Below are positions 1 to 8,889 of a stretch of 64,000 nt of DNA, one piece after another. Position numbers and translations under genes: made by a program. The first letter of the stretch is position 1; the number at the start of each line of letters is the position of its first letter. Source of the stretch: WTJD01 sp964225175 (GTDB lineage: Bacteria > Pseudomonadota > Gammaproteobacteria > Xanthomonadales > SZUA-36); NCBI GenBank assembly GCA_964225175.1, contig CAXQNK010000132.1, positions 1 to 64,000 of the forward strand, given 5' to 3'. The notes below the pieces were generated by a model. The model was not told where the DNA came from. It saw only the letters and a program-made list of their open reading frames with translations, and did not search any database.

Positions 1-23
1 CGCACTGCAAATTGACATAGCAG

Positions 24-386
24 TTGACCCACTCGAATGTACAAATAATTGTGCAAGTAATTCACCAAACTCGATTGCGCGGGGGCACGGGACAGGCTTC
101 CCCCGAAGCAAACACATCCAGCGCGCCGGCATCCAACACCGCCCAGTTGGACTCATCCCCCGCCCCCAGCGACACAAGCGCCCGCATGGCGGAAGCTGCC
201 AGTGAGTCGGTCGAGGACAATCCCAGCCCGGAAACACAACGCCGCGCGGATTCGCCCGATGATCAACAGGAAATCGAATATCTATCTGAAGGCGTGATCG
301 CGATCCGTGACCTGAAAAAACTCGATGACATCGGCCAGCCCAGAGAGGAATCCGGGTTCAGCAGTGACGAGGAAGAACCCCGTTAG
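24..386 (+). CDS. Doubtful hypothetical protein, low complexity
   Basis: A 120-codon frame opening with TTG, directly after an in-frame TAG at 18-20. The product is rich in Ser, Pro, Ala, Glu and Asp and looks intrinsically disordered, with an acidic tail (SSDEEEPR). No signal peptide, domain or clear ribosome binding site is visible. It converges on the minus-strand gene ending at 398. It may be a real small disordered protein or chance; if it is not a gene, I see nothing else in bases 1-397. Confidence 0.25.
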   Translation: MTHSNVQIIVQVIHQTRLRGGTGQASPEANTSSAPASNTAQLDSSPAPSDTSARMAEAASESVEDNPSPETQRRADSPDDQQEIEYLSEGVIAIRDLKKLDDIGQPREESGFSSDEEEPR

Positions 387-397
387 AACAAGCCTCC

Positions 398-1168
398 TCA
401 GAGGTCCGGCTGACTCTCCGAGAGAATGACGCCCTCCATGATCTCTTCCGCAAGCCGGGCCGCATCCTCATTGAAAGGGGTCCGGCCGAGATAGGGGTAT
501 TCAGCTGAGCGCACATGCTGCTCAAATGCATCATCGCGTAATTCGTCGTCGAACATGCGCTGGTAGGCGTCCAGCTTCCCGCCCACCGCGGCGATGGCGG
601 CTTGCGTAATGCGATCAAGTTCCCGGTCAAAGCTGTCATATTCCAGCAGATTGCGAAGCGCCAGCGTTCTCTCACGATAAGTCTGAATACCCTGCTCAAC
701 GTGGGGCGCGCCACCCAGGCCGTCAGCCTCCAGACTTTCAGCGATGGCGTTGCGGACCAGGATTGCATCCTCCTTCAGCGCCAGCGAGGAAACACCTTCT
801 GCTTCACCTTGCAGGGCCTCCAGGCGAGTCGCCAAATCCGCACGGTGGACCTTCGCCAGCTGAAAGAGAAATGCCGAACCGGTCAGCATGCTTTCCTGGT
901 CAACAATTCTGTATAGCGGCGATTTGAGTCGGTCAGGGTCGAGTTCCAGCGGGCCGGCGAAGTCTTCAACTCGCGCCATGAGCGCGGCGTACATCTGCGG
1001 CTCCACACCTTCCCCCACGAGCAGGGCGAGACTCAGGCGTCGATACTGTTCCGCCGGAGGCAGGTCCGGGTTGAGCGCCATCACCGGTGACGCCATCGCA
1101 GGCAACGGGCCAAGGATCAGGGCCAATCCTGCCCAAAAGGCCCATATTTTCCGGGACAGCCTTCTCAT
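398..1168 (-). CDS. Secreted hypothetical protein
   Basis: A 256-residue protein with a clear Sec signal: positive start (MRRLSRK), a hydrophobic core to about residue 22, and a PAMAS cleavage region. The mature part is mostly helical, charged and without cysteine; I recognise no domain. Its start overlaps by 4 bases the stop of the lipoprotein gene upstream (1165-3141), so the two are translationally coupled and probably work together in the envelope. Function unknown. Confidence 0.75.
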   Translation of the reverse strand: MRRLSRKIWAFWAGLALILGPLPAMASPVMALNPDLPPAEQYRRLSLALLVGEGVEPQMYAALMARVEDFAGPLELDPDRLKSPLYRIVDQESMLTGSAFLFQLAKVHRADLATRLEALQGEAEGVSSLALKEDAILVRNAIAESLEADGLGGAPHVEQGIQTYRERTLALRNLLEYDSFDRELDRITQAAIAAVGGKLDAYQRMFDDELRDDAFEQHVRSAEYPYLGRTPFNEDAARLAEEIMEGVILSESQPDL

Positions 1169-3141
1169 GGGCCGCGCTCAGCAATACTCGGGTTACCCAC
1201 CGGCTTGCGCCATTGTGATGGGTTTCCCCGACCAACGTCCCTGCCTTCTCGGTACTCGCGCAACCGACTGGATTGCCCAGCCTGCTCGACATGCAGCACG
1301 CCTTCAGGCCAACCATTCAGGAATGAACCCTCTAAATAGGTCGCACCGGACCCCTTTCCATCCCGATAAACCATCCTGCCCGTCCCTTCGGGCCAACCCG
1401 CTGCAGCCTCACCCACGTACTCCAGGGATGTTTGGCCCTCGTTGCTCAAGACACCGTAGCCGCGCCCGGAGGCCAGACCTGCTTCGCACTGGCCATACCA
1501 GCGCCCCGCGCCGGGTAATCCGGGGTATCGAAAATCACATTGCTCATCTGCCTCGATGGCCATTGACCGGACACGCGATTGGTACAGGGTCAGGGTCTTG
1601 TTGCGAAATTCCGCGAACCCCTGAGCCGTGATGATTTCCCGAGACTCGAGCCATTCCACCTGCACCGACATCTGGCGCGCGAAAGCAGGGGCCATTCGCG
1701 CAACGAAGGCTTCATTGATTTCCTCGGATTCGGTTCGCGCGTCGATCGCCCGATTCATCGCCCAGACTGACCCCACCAGGGACAAGCCGGACAAGCCAGC
1801 CACAAGTGCCGAACTTGCGGTTGTGCTCACCGTGGCGACGTATACCGAACCCGCCATGGCCAGCGCCGCCATGGCAGCGGACCAATTCTGCACCCGTGCG
1901 AGGCGCCTTCGCTCCTCGATCATGCGATATTCCGCCTCGATGATCTTGCGCATTTTGAAACCGTAATCGCCCTCATAGGTACCCTGGTATATCGTTTCAG
2001 ACTGCGCGGACAGAAACTCGATTTCGGCCCGAACCAGCGCCTCGGCCAAGCGCATTCGTGAGCGAACACTTTCCTGCGCCGATTGCATGAAAAATACCTC
2101 CGAGAGCTCCGGGTCGAATCGAGCCAGGGACGCCTGGCGTGCAAACAGGGTCGCCCGATCATGGTCAACGTCTTGGAGGGCATTCATAACCCGGCGCGCG
2201 ACACCCGCCACGAAGTCACGCACAAATGGGTCTGTCGCGTAGGTTTCCTCGAGATTGACCATCAACTGGCCATCCATCTGGATTTTCTCAACGGGATAAG
2301 ATTCAATTGCGATCCGCGCGCCGGTATCGCTGACAGATCGCGTTGGCAGCTTGAGTTGCGGCTGGCTGCGTTCTGCCAGAAAACTGATGAAATCCAGCGG
2401 GGCTGCTTCCATGGCTGCACGCCCTGATGCGCGCCGCTCGATTTGACGCCGCAGTGTGTCCTTACTCTGACGCCACGCCGATGAGGTCAGGGGTTCGCTG
2501 GCAATCAGAACGCCATTCAGCCCCGGCTCACCCCACGCATCGGTTTTCACCACCATCAACGGGGTCACCAGGTCGCCAAAAGTGACCGGCGGAGAATCCA
2601 TCATTTCATTCACATCCGGGAAAGAATAAATGTTGAAATCTACCGTCAACACGCTGGGAACCTGCTCCGCGGCCAGGATCGGGCGACTGTAAAGTTGCTG
2701 CACATCACTCCAGTCGATGATGTGGGGAGACAACAAAACGCTATGCTCTGGTAAGGCACGGCTGAGTTCGCGGTACAGGGACATCGCGTAATAGCTGGAC
2801 TTAGCCACCAAAGACTGGGCAATTCGTGCCGTCTGCGGTTTCCCGAACTGCGAGTACGGCACTTCACCGCCAATGGCGTTGACCGCGAATGAGCTGACGT
2901 ACAACGTCTCTGCATCGGCATGAATCATGGCGGGGTAGCGAATGACCACCAGGGCACTGGACGGATGCGAAGGGACCTCGCTGGATGCTGCAGCTGCGGT
3001 TTGCCGATACAGGGAACTGTCCTTGCCCCGAGCCGTTCCCGCGCAACCGCTCAACAGCGCTAAATACATCATGGCAAAAACAGCGATCCACGCGATCGAC
3101 GGCACAGTTGCCGTGATGGTTCTGGTTTGGCAAGCAGGCAC
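1165..3141 (-). CDS. Large lipoprotein with MORN-like C-terminus
   Basis: A 658-residue predicted lipoprotein. A hydrophobic N-terminal segment ends in the lipobox LSGC (residues 30-33), so it is probably lipid-anchored in the envelope. The middle is helical and charged; a hydrophobic Ala/Ser/Val-rich stretch at roughly residues 420-460 could be a transmembrane segment. The last 120 residues hold Gly-rich repeats of MORN type (such as GRWYGQCEAG, GSGATYLEGSF), a fold often used for lipid or protein contact. The start is GTG at 3141; an inner ATG just before the lipobox would leave too short a signal. It overlaps the downstream secreted-protein gene by 4 bases. Not obviously part of the catabolic clusters. 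Confidence 0.75.
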   Translation of the reverse strand: MPACQTRTITATVPSIAWIAVFAMMYLALLSGCAGTARGKDSSLYRQTAAAASSEVPSHPSSALVVIRYPAMIHADAETLYVSSFAVNAIGGEVPYSQFGKPQTARIAQSLVAKSSYYAMSLYRELSRALPEHSVLLSPHIIDWSDVQQLYSRPILAAEQVPSVLTVDFNIYSFPDVNEMMDSPPVTFGDLVTPLMVVKTDAWGEPGLNGVLIASEPLTSSAWRQSKDTLRRQIERRASGRAAMEAAPLDFISFLAERSQPQLKLPTRSVSDTGARIAIESYPVEKIQMDGQLMVNLEETYATDPFVRDFVAGVARRVMNALQDVDHDRATLFARQASLARFDPELSEVFFMQSAQESVRSRMRLAEALVRAEIEFLSAQSETIYQGTYEGDYGFKMRKIIEAEYRMIEERRRLARVQNWSAAMAALAMAGSVYVATVSTTASSALVAGLSGLSLVGSVWAMNRAIDARTESEEINEAFVARMAPAFARQMSVQVEWLESREIITAQGFAEFRNKTLTLYQSRVRSMAIEADEQCDFRYPGLPGAGRWYGQCEAGLASGRGYGVLSNEGQTSLEYVGEAAAGWPEGTGRMVYRDGKGSGATYLEGSFLNGWPEGVLHVEQAGQSSRLREYREGRDVGRGNPSQWRKPVGNPSIAERGP

Positions 3142-3305
3142 CCGTGGCCCTCCAAGCAGTCGTCGAAGCGCATGCTACCAAATCTGGGCGTCGTCAGCGC
3201 ATGCCGAGAGTGATATGCCGGGTTCACGTCAAGCCCTCCTCCTCACTTGCCCTCCCCGGCACGGGCACGCACAATCCCCTGCTGGACGCAAGCTAGGTAA
3301 ACATC

Positions 3306-4763
3306 GTGAGCACAATTACCCTGATTTTTGGCGGATACATTGTCTTGTTGATGGTTCTGGCCTGGTGGAGCAGGGGCAGCACCCGGAGCCTTGATGGCTA
3401 CTTTATTGCAGGCAAACGGCTTCCCCCGTGGGTGGTCGCGTTCAGCACCAATGCTACGGGCGAAAGTGGTTGGTTGCTGCTCGGACTCACCGGAATGGGG
3501 TATGCCGTGGGTGCGCAGGCGTTCTGGGTCGTGGCCGGCGAAGTGACGGGTATTGCACTCGCCTGGCTGCTTATTTCCCGACGACTCAAGCGACTGGCGG
3601 ACGACAGCAATTCCATCACCGTTCCCGACGTACTGATCGCCAAGCTCGGGGACAAGCGCCATATTCTCCGGGCCGTGAGCGTCGTGATCATTCTCGTGAT
3701 GGTCGGCACCTACGTGGCAGCCCAGATGGTCGCGGGCGGCAAGGCGCTCAGCAGCTTTCTGGGCTTCGATTATCGCACCGCGGTCGTTTTGGGTGCCGCA
3801 GTCATCATCACTTACACCATGTTCGGCGGCTACAAGGCCGTCGCATGGACGGATTTGGTCCAGGGGATATTGATGTTGCTCGGGCTTATTTTCGTGCCCA
3901 TTGTCGCCATACTCTATTGCGGCGGCCTTGATGCCATGACAGGAAATCTCGAAGCCCAGGATCCCCGACTCCTCAGTTTGTGGGGCCCGGACGGCAAGGG
4001 CAGCAAGGCGCTGATCGGCATTGCGAGCTTTCTTGCCATCGGCATTCCGTTTCTTGGCGTTCCGCAGTTGCTGGTCCGTTTCATGTCCGCGAGAAGCGAG
4101 AAAAGCCTGGTACCCGCCATGGTGATCTCGATCATCGTCATCCTGTTGTTCGACATCGGCGCGGTGACAACCGGCATGGCCGGACGCGCTCTGTTCCCAG
4201 GGCTGGCCGACCCCGAGCGCATCCTGCCTGTTCTGGCCAGTAACCTGTTTCCACCGGTCATCACGGGTGTGCTGCTGGTGGTGGTGATCGCGGCCATCAT
4301 GTCCACGGTGGACAGCCTGCTGATCCTGGCATCATCGGCTGTTGTCCGGGATTATCTCCAGGGCATGCGGGCCTGGCGGCACTCCGGCCCTGAATTGGCG
4401 AGAACCGGCAAATGGATCACGCTGGTGATCGGCCTGGTTGGAATGATGTTTGCGCAACAGGAAGCGCCGCTGATTTTCTGGTTTGTTCTGTTTTCCTGGT
4501 CCGGGCTGGGGGCCGCTTTCGGCCCCGTCATGCTCTGTATCCTGTGGGATCCGAAGACCACCTGGCTGGGCGCTGTCGTGGGCATGCTTGGGGGGTTCCT
4601 GACCACGGTGAGCTGGGTCCTGTGGATCAAACCGCACGCCTATGAATTGCTCGAAATCGTACCGGGCTTTCTGGTGGGCATGGTGTTGACAATCGCATTC
4701 AGCCGACTCGACCGGCAACGGTCAAAAGTGAGCTCAATGGAGCCCGGCTCAGCAGGGGGATAA
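3306..4763 (+). CDS. Sodium:solute symporter (SSS/PutP family)
   Basis: A 485-residue inner-membrane protein with about 13 hydrophobic helices and the start typical of the SSS family: a first helix, then the loop GYFIAGKRLPPWV and a Gly-rich second helix (LTGMGYAVGAQAFWV). Such proteins bring proline, pantothenate, sugars, organic acids or other small solutes in with sodium. Start GTG at 3306 with AGGT about 8 bases upstream. It lies just before the TonB receptor gene, so it may complete uptake of the same compound across the inner membrane, but its upstream region carries none of the palindromes seen elsewhere. A second SSS gene is at 40714-42129. Substrate unknown. Confidence 0.9.
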   Translation: MSTITLIFGGYIVLLMVLAWWSRGSTRSLDGYFIAGKRLPPWVVAFSTNATGESGWLLLGLTGMGYAVGAQAFWVVAGEVTGIALAWLLISRRLKRLADDSNSITVPDVLIAKLGDKRHILRAVSVVIILVMVGTYVAAQMVAGGKALSSFLGFDYRTAVVLGAAVIITYTMFGGYKAVAWTDLVQGILMLLGLIFVPIVAILYCGGLDAMTGNLEAQDPRLLSLWGPDGKGSKALIGIASFLAIGIPFLGVPQLLVRFMSARSEKSLVPAMVISIIVILLFDIGAVTTGMAGRALFPGLADPERILPVLASNLFPPVITGVLLVVVIAAIMSTVDSLLILASSAVVRDYLQGMRAWRHSGPELARTGKWITLVIGLVGMMFAQQEAPLIFWFVLFSWSGLGAAFGPVMLCILWDPKTTWLGAVVGMLGGFLTTVSWVLWIKPHAYELLEIVPGFLVGMVLTIAFSRLDRQRSKVSSMEPGSAGG

Positions 4764-4801
4764 TGACCGAAAAACGATCCGGTCCGACCCGTTGCGTTAT
4801 C

Positions 4802-4815
4802 TTTGTCCGGACAAA
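4802..4815. promoter_or_regulatory. Palindrome TTTGTCCGGACAAA, putative GntR operator
   Basis: A perfect 14-bp palindrome, 107 bases before the TonB receptor start and 39 bases after the symporter stop. It shares the core TTGTCCGnACAA with sites at 15805, 17472 and 23107. The site at 23107 lies next to the GntR gene, so that regulator is the likely binder (inference). Confidence 0.6.
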
Positions 4816-4834
4816 AATGGATTTACTCGCGATT

Positions 4835-4846
4835 TTTGTATACGAT
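4835..4846. promoter_or_regulatory. Imperfect TTTGTATACGAT element
   Basis: This resembles the perfect ATTGTATACAAT palindromes at 8781 and 12975 and lies about 20 bases downstream of the TTTGTCCGGACAAA site, in the same leader before the TonB receptor. The receptor may therefore answer to both signals. Weak evidence, since only the centre GTATAC is symmetric. Confidence 0.35.
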
Positions 4847-4921
4847 TTCATCGTTACAACCGTCGTGCCCAGTCAACTTGCACGCGTTGTGGCCCCATTT
4901 GGTTGTTTGAGGACCTGACTA

Positions 4922-7435
4922 ATGATCAATCATACCCGCGTCAACAACATGTTGGCATTGCTGCTCCTAGCGCCTGCCGCTCCCGCATTGCTGTACAGCG
5001 AATCCGCTGCCGCGCAGCTCGAAGAAGTCGTAGTGACCGCACGCGCGCGCGAGGAATCACTGCAGGACGTGCCCGCTTCGATCACCGCATTTACGGAAAA
5101 CGACATCGAAAACATGGGTGTCCAGAGAGCTGAGGACTTTATCTACCAGACACCGGGTGTCACGCTCGTGAACACCGTTGAGGTAGGCGATACCCAGCTC
5201 AGCATTCGCGGACTCAACGGGGCGCGCGATGCCGAAACGAACTTCGCACTGATTATCGATGGTGTGCTATACACGAACCCAAGCGCCTTCAACCGCGAAT
5301 ACTCGAACCTGTCGCAAATCGAGGTGCTTAAAGGTCCACAGGGCGCCTTGTATGGCCGTTCGGCCGCAGCAGGTGCGGTGATCATCAGCACCCAACGCCC
5401 TACGGACGAGACAGAATTCCGAGCACGCATCACGGGCGCCGATTACGGCACCTACAGCGCTCGCGCCTACCTGGCGGGTTCGCTGGGCGACTCCATCTAT
5501 GCCTCTCTTGACGTCGATGGTCGCGAGACGGATGGCTACCTCACCAATACCTTCCTGAACAAGGACGTGGTCAACAATTTCGAGAGCACTTCGGCCACGG
5601 CCCGGGTAATTTTCGAGCCAAGCGATGCGACGAGCATTGATATGAAGTTGCGTTATGGACAGGTCGACGCCGCGTCCATCGCGTTCAACGCAGCCTTCGC
5701 GCTGCCCCTGTTCGCTGACCTTTTTGGCGTTCCGGACTTCTACATTGATGTCAACGACCACCAATTCGTGTTCACGCCCAACGTGGATCCGGACAACGAG
5801 CAGGAAACCACCGAGTTCTCCGTCAAGCTGGACCACGACATGGACTGGGCCACGTTGACCGCGTGGATGCTCTACAGCGACCAGGACCAGTATTTCCTGG
5901 CTGATGGTACCTCGGGCGCATTCGGTTTTTATTTTGGCGAGCAGTCCTGTGTGGACAGCCTCCTTGCCACCGTCGGATTCCCCATGCAGTCACCGACGTT
6001 CAACTTCTACCCAACCGCATTCCTGCTGCCGCCCTACAGCCCGACCACCTGTGACGGCTACCAGTACCAGGAACGTAACCAGCAGGATCTGAGCTTCCAG
6101 GTCCAGTTAACCTCGCCAGGTGATCAATCCCTTCGTTGGCAGGCTGGCGCCTACTTCCTTGACCTCGAGCGCCGCGTCGGCGTCGCCCAGTTGCTCGATG
6201 ACGGTCGTCCCGATGGACAATTGCCGCGCTCTTTTGTCAACCCGCTGACCGATGCGCTGGTGCTGGATGATTTCGATACCAGCGTCTGGGCACTGTTCGG
6301 GTCGATCAACTACGACCTGACGGAGCGCGTCGAGGTGTCACTGGCCTTGCGTTATGACCGCGAGAAACGCAAGGTGACCAACGCCGTGCCGACACCCAGC
6401 CAGCAGACCTCCACCCGGATCGACTACTGCCAGATCATCAACCCGGGCGGGGGCTGCAGCCTCAATGGCTCGCCCATCGTAGGATCGCCTCTTAACCCGG
6501 CGTTCGTCGCAGACTTCGCCACCGGCGCGCTCAGGGACAGCCTCGATCCGCGTCAACAGACCTTCAGCCACACGCAACCGAAGCTCAGCGTCACCTGGGA
6601 CGTGACCGATCAGCTGACCCTGTTCGGCAGCTGGGGCATTGGCTTCAAGAGCGGCGGCTTCAATAACCTGGGCGCCAGAGAAACCATCCAGTTTTTCCTG
6701 GTCGATCCAGGCCAGGCGTTCGGCACCCAGTTGGTGGCGCCACCTGACATCTTTGACGAAGAAGTGTCCAGTGCATTCGAACTGGGCTTCCGCTGGAATA
6801 CTGCCGGCGGTCGCCTCAACCTGAATGGCGCCGTCTTCCAGACGGATGTAGACAACATGCAGTTCTTCGAATTCTTCGTAGGACCCTTCGGGTTGCTGCG
6901 TGTCGTGGAGAATATCGACAAGGTCAGCATCGATGGGTTTGAACTGGACATGGCGGCCCAGGTCACCGACTCGCTGTCTTTCCTGGCGGGCTATTCGCGC
7001 ATCAACGGTAAAATCAAGGATTTCGCCATCCGGCCCAACACCGTCGGTAACGATATACCCAACGCGCCGGAATACACCCTCAATGCGGCCATTCAGTTCA
7101 ACGCGGACATCACCAGCAATTGGGGCTTCGACGCACGCGTGGAATATGCTTACCAGGGCCCGACCTGGTACAACACCGTGCAAGACCTGACGGTCCCCGC
7201 AACCCTTTTTGGCGGAGTAGGCGCCTCGTTTGATCGCTCGCAGGTGGACGGATACGGGCTGACCAATGTTCGCGTCGGCTTCAGCAGTGAGCACTGGCGC
7301 GTCACCGCGTTTGCGCAAAACCTGTTTGATGAGCGTTACCTGGCCGAGGTGATCACTTCGGCTGAATTCGGCGGCTCATACGTTCATCCCGGCATGGCTC
7401 GCATGGCCGGCCTGGAACTGGAGTACCGCTACTGA
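4922..7435 (+). CDS. TonB-dependent outer-membrane receptor
   Basis: An 837-residue receptor importing a scarce ligand through the outer membrane with TonB energy. A signal peptide (residues 1-31) is followed by a TonB-box-like stretch EEVVVTA (34-40), a plug domain with the conserved LKGPQGALYGRSAAAGAV segment, and a long beta-barrel ending in the aromatic YRY. ATG at 4922 has GAGG about 10 bases upstream. The plug and barrel style is that of the large receptor class common in Sphingomonadales and marine Gammaproteobacteria, which serve many organic substrates as well as iron complexes. Its leader has two palindromic elements, suggesting induction by the substrate of the left cluster. A terminator follows at 7454-7486. 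Ligand unknown. Confidence 0.93.
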   Translation: MINHTRVNNMLALLLLAPAAPALLYSESAAAQLEEVVVTARAREESLQDVPASITAFTENDIENMGVQRAEDFIYQTPGVTLVNTVEVGDTQLSIRGLNGARDAETNFALIIDGVLYTNPSAFNREYSNLSQIEVLKGPQGALYGRSAAAGAVIISTQRPTDETEFRARITGADYGTYSARAYLAGSLGDSIYASLDVDGRETDGYLTNTFLNKDVVNNFESTSATARVIFEPSDATSIDMKLRYGQVDAASIAFNAAFALPLFADLFGVPDFYIDVNDHQFVFTPNVDPDNEQETTEFSVKLDHDMDWATLTAWMLYSDQDQYFLADGTSGAFGFYFGEQSCVDSLLATVGFPMQSPTFNFYPTAFLLPPYSPTTCDGYQYQERNQQDLSFQVQLTSPGDQSLRWQAGAYFLDLERRVGVAQLLDDGRPDGQLPRSFVNPLTDALVLDDFDTSVWALFGSINYDLTERVEVSLALRYDREKRKVTNAVPTPSQQTSTRIDYCQIINPGGGCSLNGSPIVGSPLNPAFVADFATGALRDSLDPRQQTFSHTQPKLSVTWDVTDQLTLFGSWGIGFKSGGFNNLGARETIQFFLVDPGQAFGTQLVAPPDIFDEEVSSAFELGFRWNTAGGRLNLNGAVFQTDVDNMQFFEFFVGPFGLLRVVENIDKVSIDGFELDMAAQVTDSLSFLAGYSRINGKIKDFAIRPNTVGNDIPNAPEYTLNAAIQFNADITSNWGFDARVEYAYQGPTWYNTVQDLTVPATLFGGVGASFDRSQVDGYGLTNVRVGFSSEHWRVTAFAQNLFDERYLAEVITSAEFGGSYVHPGMARMAGLELEYRY

Positions 7436-7453
7436 GTCAGCTGAAACAAAACG

Positions 7454-7486
7454 AAAAAAGGCCGGCGCTCAAGCCGGCCTTTTTTT
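7454..7486. terminator. Bidirectional rho-independent terminator
   Basis: Stem GGCCGGC (7460-7466) pairs with GCCGGCC (7473-7479) around a 6-base loop, flanked by an A-tract on the left and a T-tract on the right. It sits between the convergent receptor and CoA-transferase genes and could stop transcription from both sides. Confidence 0.9.
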
Positions 7487-7503
7487 ACGCCTGGTGGCTA
7501 GGA

Positions 7504-8721
7504 TCAGATCACGCCCTGCGCGCTCAGATTCTCAAGTTCGGTCTCACTCAAACCGAGTAATTCGCCATAAATTTCTGCATTGTGCTGTCCCATTTCGGGA
7601 CCGCAAGACCGTACAGACCCGGGTGTCAGCGACAGCTTGGGAACGACGTTCTGCATGGCCAACTCGCCCAATTCAGGATGCATGACCCGGACAATGGCCT
7701 CGCGCGCCTTGAAGTGCGGATCTTCCAGCATGTCCGGGGCACGGTATATCTTGCCCACGGGCACGCCATGTTCTTCCATGAGGTCAATCAGTTCACCTGA
7801 GCTTCGTGTCGATGTCCAATCACCTATCAGATCATCCAGTGCCTGTTGGCGCTCTCCCCGCGCTTGATGGGTCGAGTAGCGAGGGTCTTCCGCCATTTCG
7901 GGCCGACCCATGGCCTTGACGAGCCGGCGAAACACCGTGTCCTGGTTGGCTGCGATAAGAATCATCTTGTCGTCCGCCGTGGGATACACATTGGAGGGCG
8001 CCACGTTAGGCAAAATCGATCCTGTACGCTCCCTGATGTAACCGGCTTTGTGGTACTCGGTCACCAGGGATTCCATCATCGCAAGGACCGCCTCGTAAAT
8101 CGCGGAATCCACGACCTGCCCCTGCCCGGTCCGGTCACGATAATGGAGTGCTGAGAGCGCTCCAACCGTGGCGAAGGTGGCGGCCAAGGAGTCACCGATG
8201 CTGATACCTACCCTGCTTGGCGGAGTACTGGGGTCTCCGACAACGTAACGCAAGCCGCCCATGGCTTCGCCCACTGAGCCATAACCTGCGCGCTTACTGT
8301 AGGGCCCGGTTTGGCCTTGCCCTGACACCCTGATCATGATCAAGCCTGGATTGATCTCTTTGAGGGTCTCGTAGTCGAGCCCCCAACGCTCCATGGTGCC
8401 CGGTCGAAAATTTTCCAGGAGGATGTCGGTTTTCGACACCAGTTCCTTCAATATGCTCTGGCCCTCCTGAACGCGGCAATTGAGTGTAATCGCTTTCTTG
8501 TTACGCGCCACGACGGGCCACCACAGCGACTTTCCATTCGCCTTTTCCTGCCCCCAAATCCGCATGGGATCACCCATGCCAGGCGCCTCGACCTTGATCA
8601 CCTCCGCCCCCATGTCCCCCAGCAACTGGCCGCAAAAAGGCCCGGCCAGAAGGCTGCCCATTTCAATCACCCGGATATCGTCAAGGGGTCCGAGCGTGCC
8701 GTCGCCATTGATTTGGTTCAT
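7504..8721 (-). CDS. CaiB/BaiF family CoA-transferase
   Basis: A family III CoA-transferase, about 405 residues, the usual length. It moves CoA between acyl-CoA and a free acid. The N-terminus (IRVIEMGSLLAGPFCGQLLG, then DMGAEVIKVE) and the expected catalytic Asp at residue 177 (GISIGD) are present. The start at 8721 (MNQING) has GAGG about 5 bases upstream; starts at 8742 and 8754 are open but lack such a site. It has its own palindrome 60 bases upstream, apart from hyuB. Two relatives lie at 13077 and 26395. Substrate unknown; in such a cluster it probably activates the acid made from the imported compound. Confidence 0.9.
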   Translation of the reverse strand: MNQINGDGTLGPLDDIRVIEMGSLLAGPFCGQLLGDMGAEVIKVEAPGMGDPMRIWGQEKANGKSLWWPVVARNKKAITLNCRVQEGQSILKELVSKTDILLENFRPGTMERWGLDYETLKEINPGLIMIRVSGQGQTGPYSKRAGYGSVGEAMGGLRYVVGDPSTPPSRVGISIGDSLAATFATVGALSALHYRDRTGQGQVVDSAIYEAVLAMMESLVTEYHKAGYIRERTGSILPNVAPSNVYPTADDKMILIAANQDTVFRRLVKAMGRPEMAEDPRYSTHQARGERQQALDDLIGDWTSTRSSGELIDLMEEHGVPVGKIYRAPDMLEDPHFKAREAIVRVMHPELGELAMQNVVPKLSLTPGSVRSCGPEMGQHNAEIYGELLGLSETELENLSAQGVI

Positions 8722-8780
8722 ATCAACCTCGCAATTCAACATGCCAGCCGACACGCGTGGGCGCGTTCGGTGGGGAGAAA

Positions 8781-8792
8781 ATTGTATACAAT
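8781..8792. promoter_or_regulatory. Palindrome ATTGTATACAAT, putative operator
   Basis: A perfect 12-bp palindrome 60 bases upstream of the CoA-transferase start, in the gap after hyuB. The same sequence recurs at 12975-12988, so the sites bracket hyuA/hyuB and both adjoining CoA-transferase genes. The GTATAC centre is common in GntR-type operators; which regulator binds here is unknown. Confidence 0.6.
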
Positions 8793-8889
8793 CTTTTCAG
8801 AGACACTGCGTTGGCGCTGCAAAAGATTCCCGAAATCGAGCGGTTCACGCCCGCCTCAAACAGCAGGCGCGAACCTCAGCATGATCGGC

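Noticed and set aside
6338..7318. A 326-codon open frame antisense to the first TonB receptor gene
   Set aside because: The plus-strand receptor is clearly coding over the whole stretch; GC-rich genes often leave long open frames on the other strand, and this one shows no family motif or ribosome binding site.
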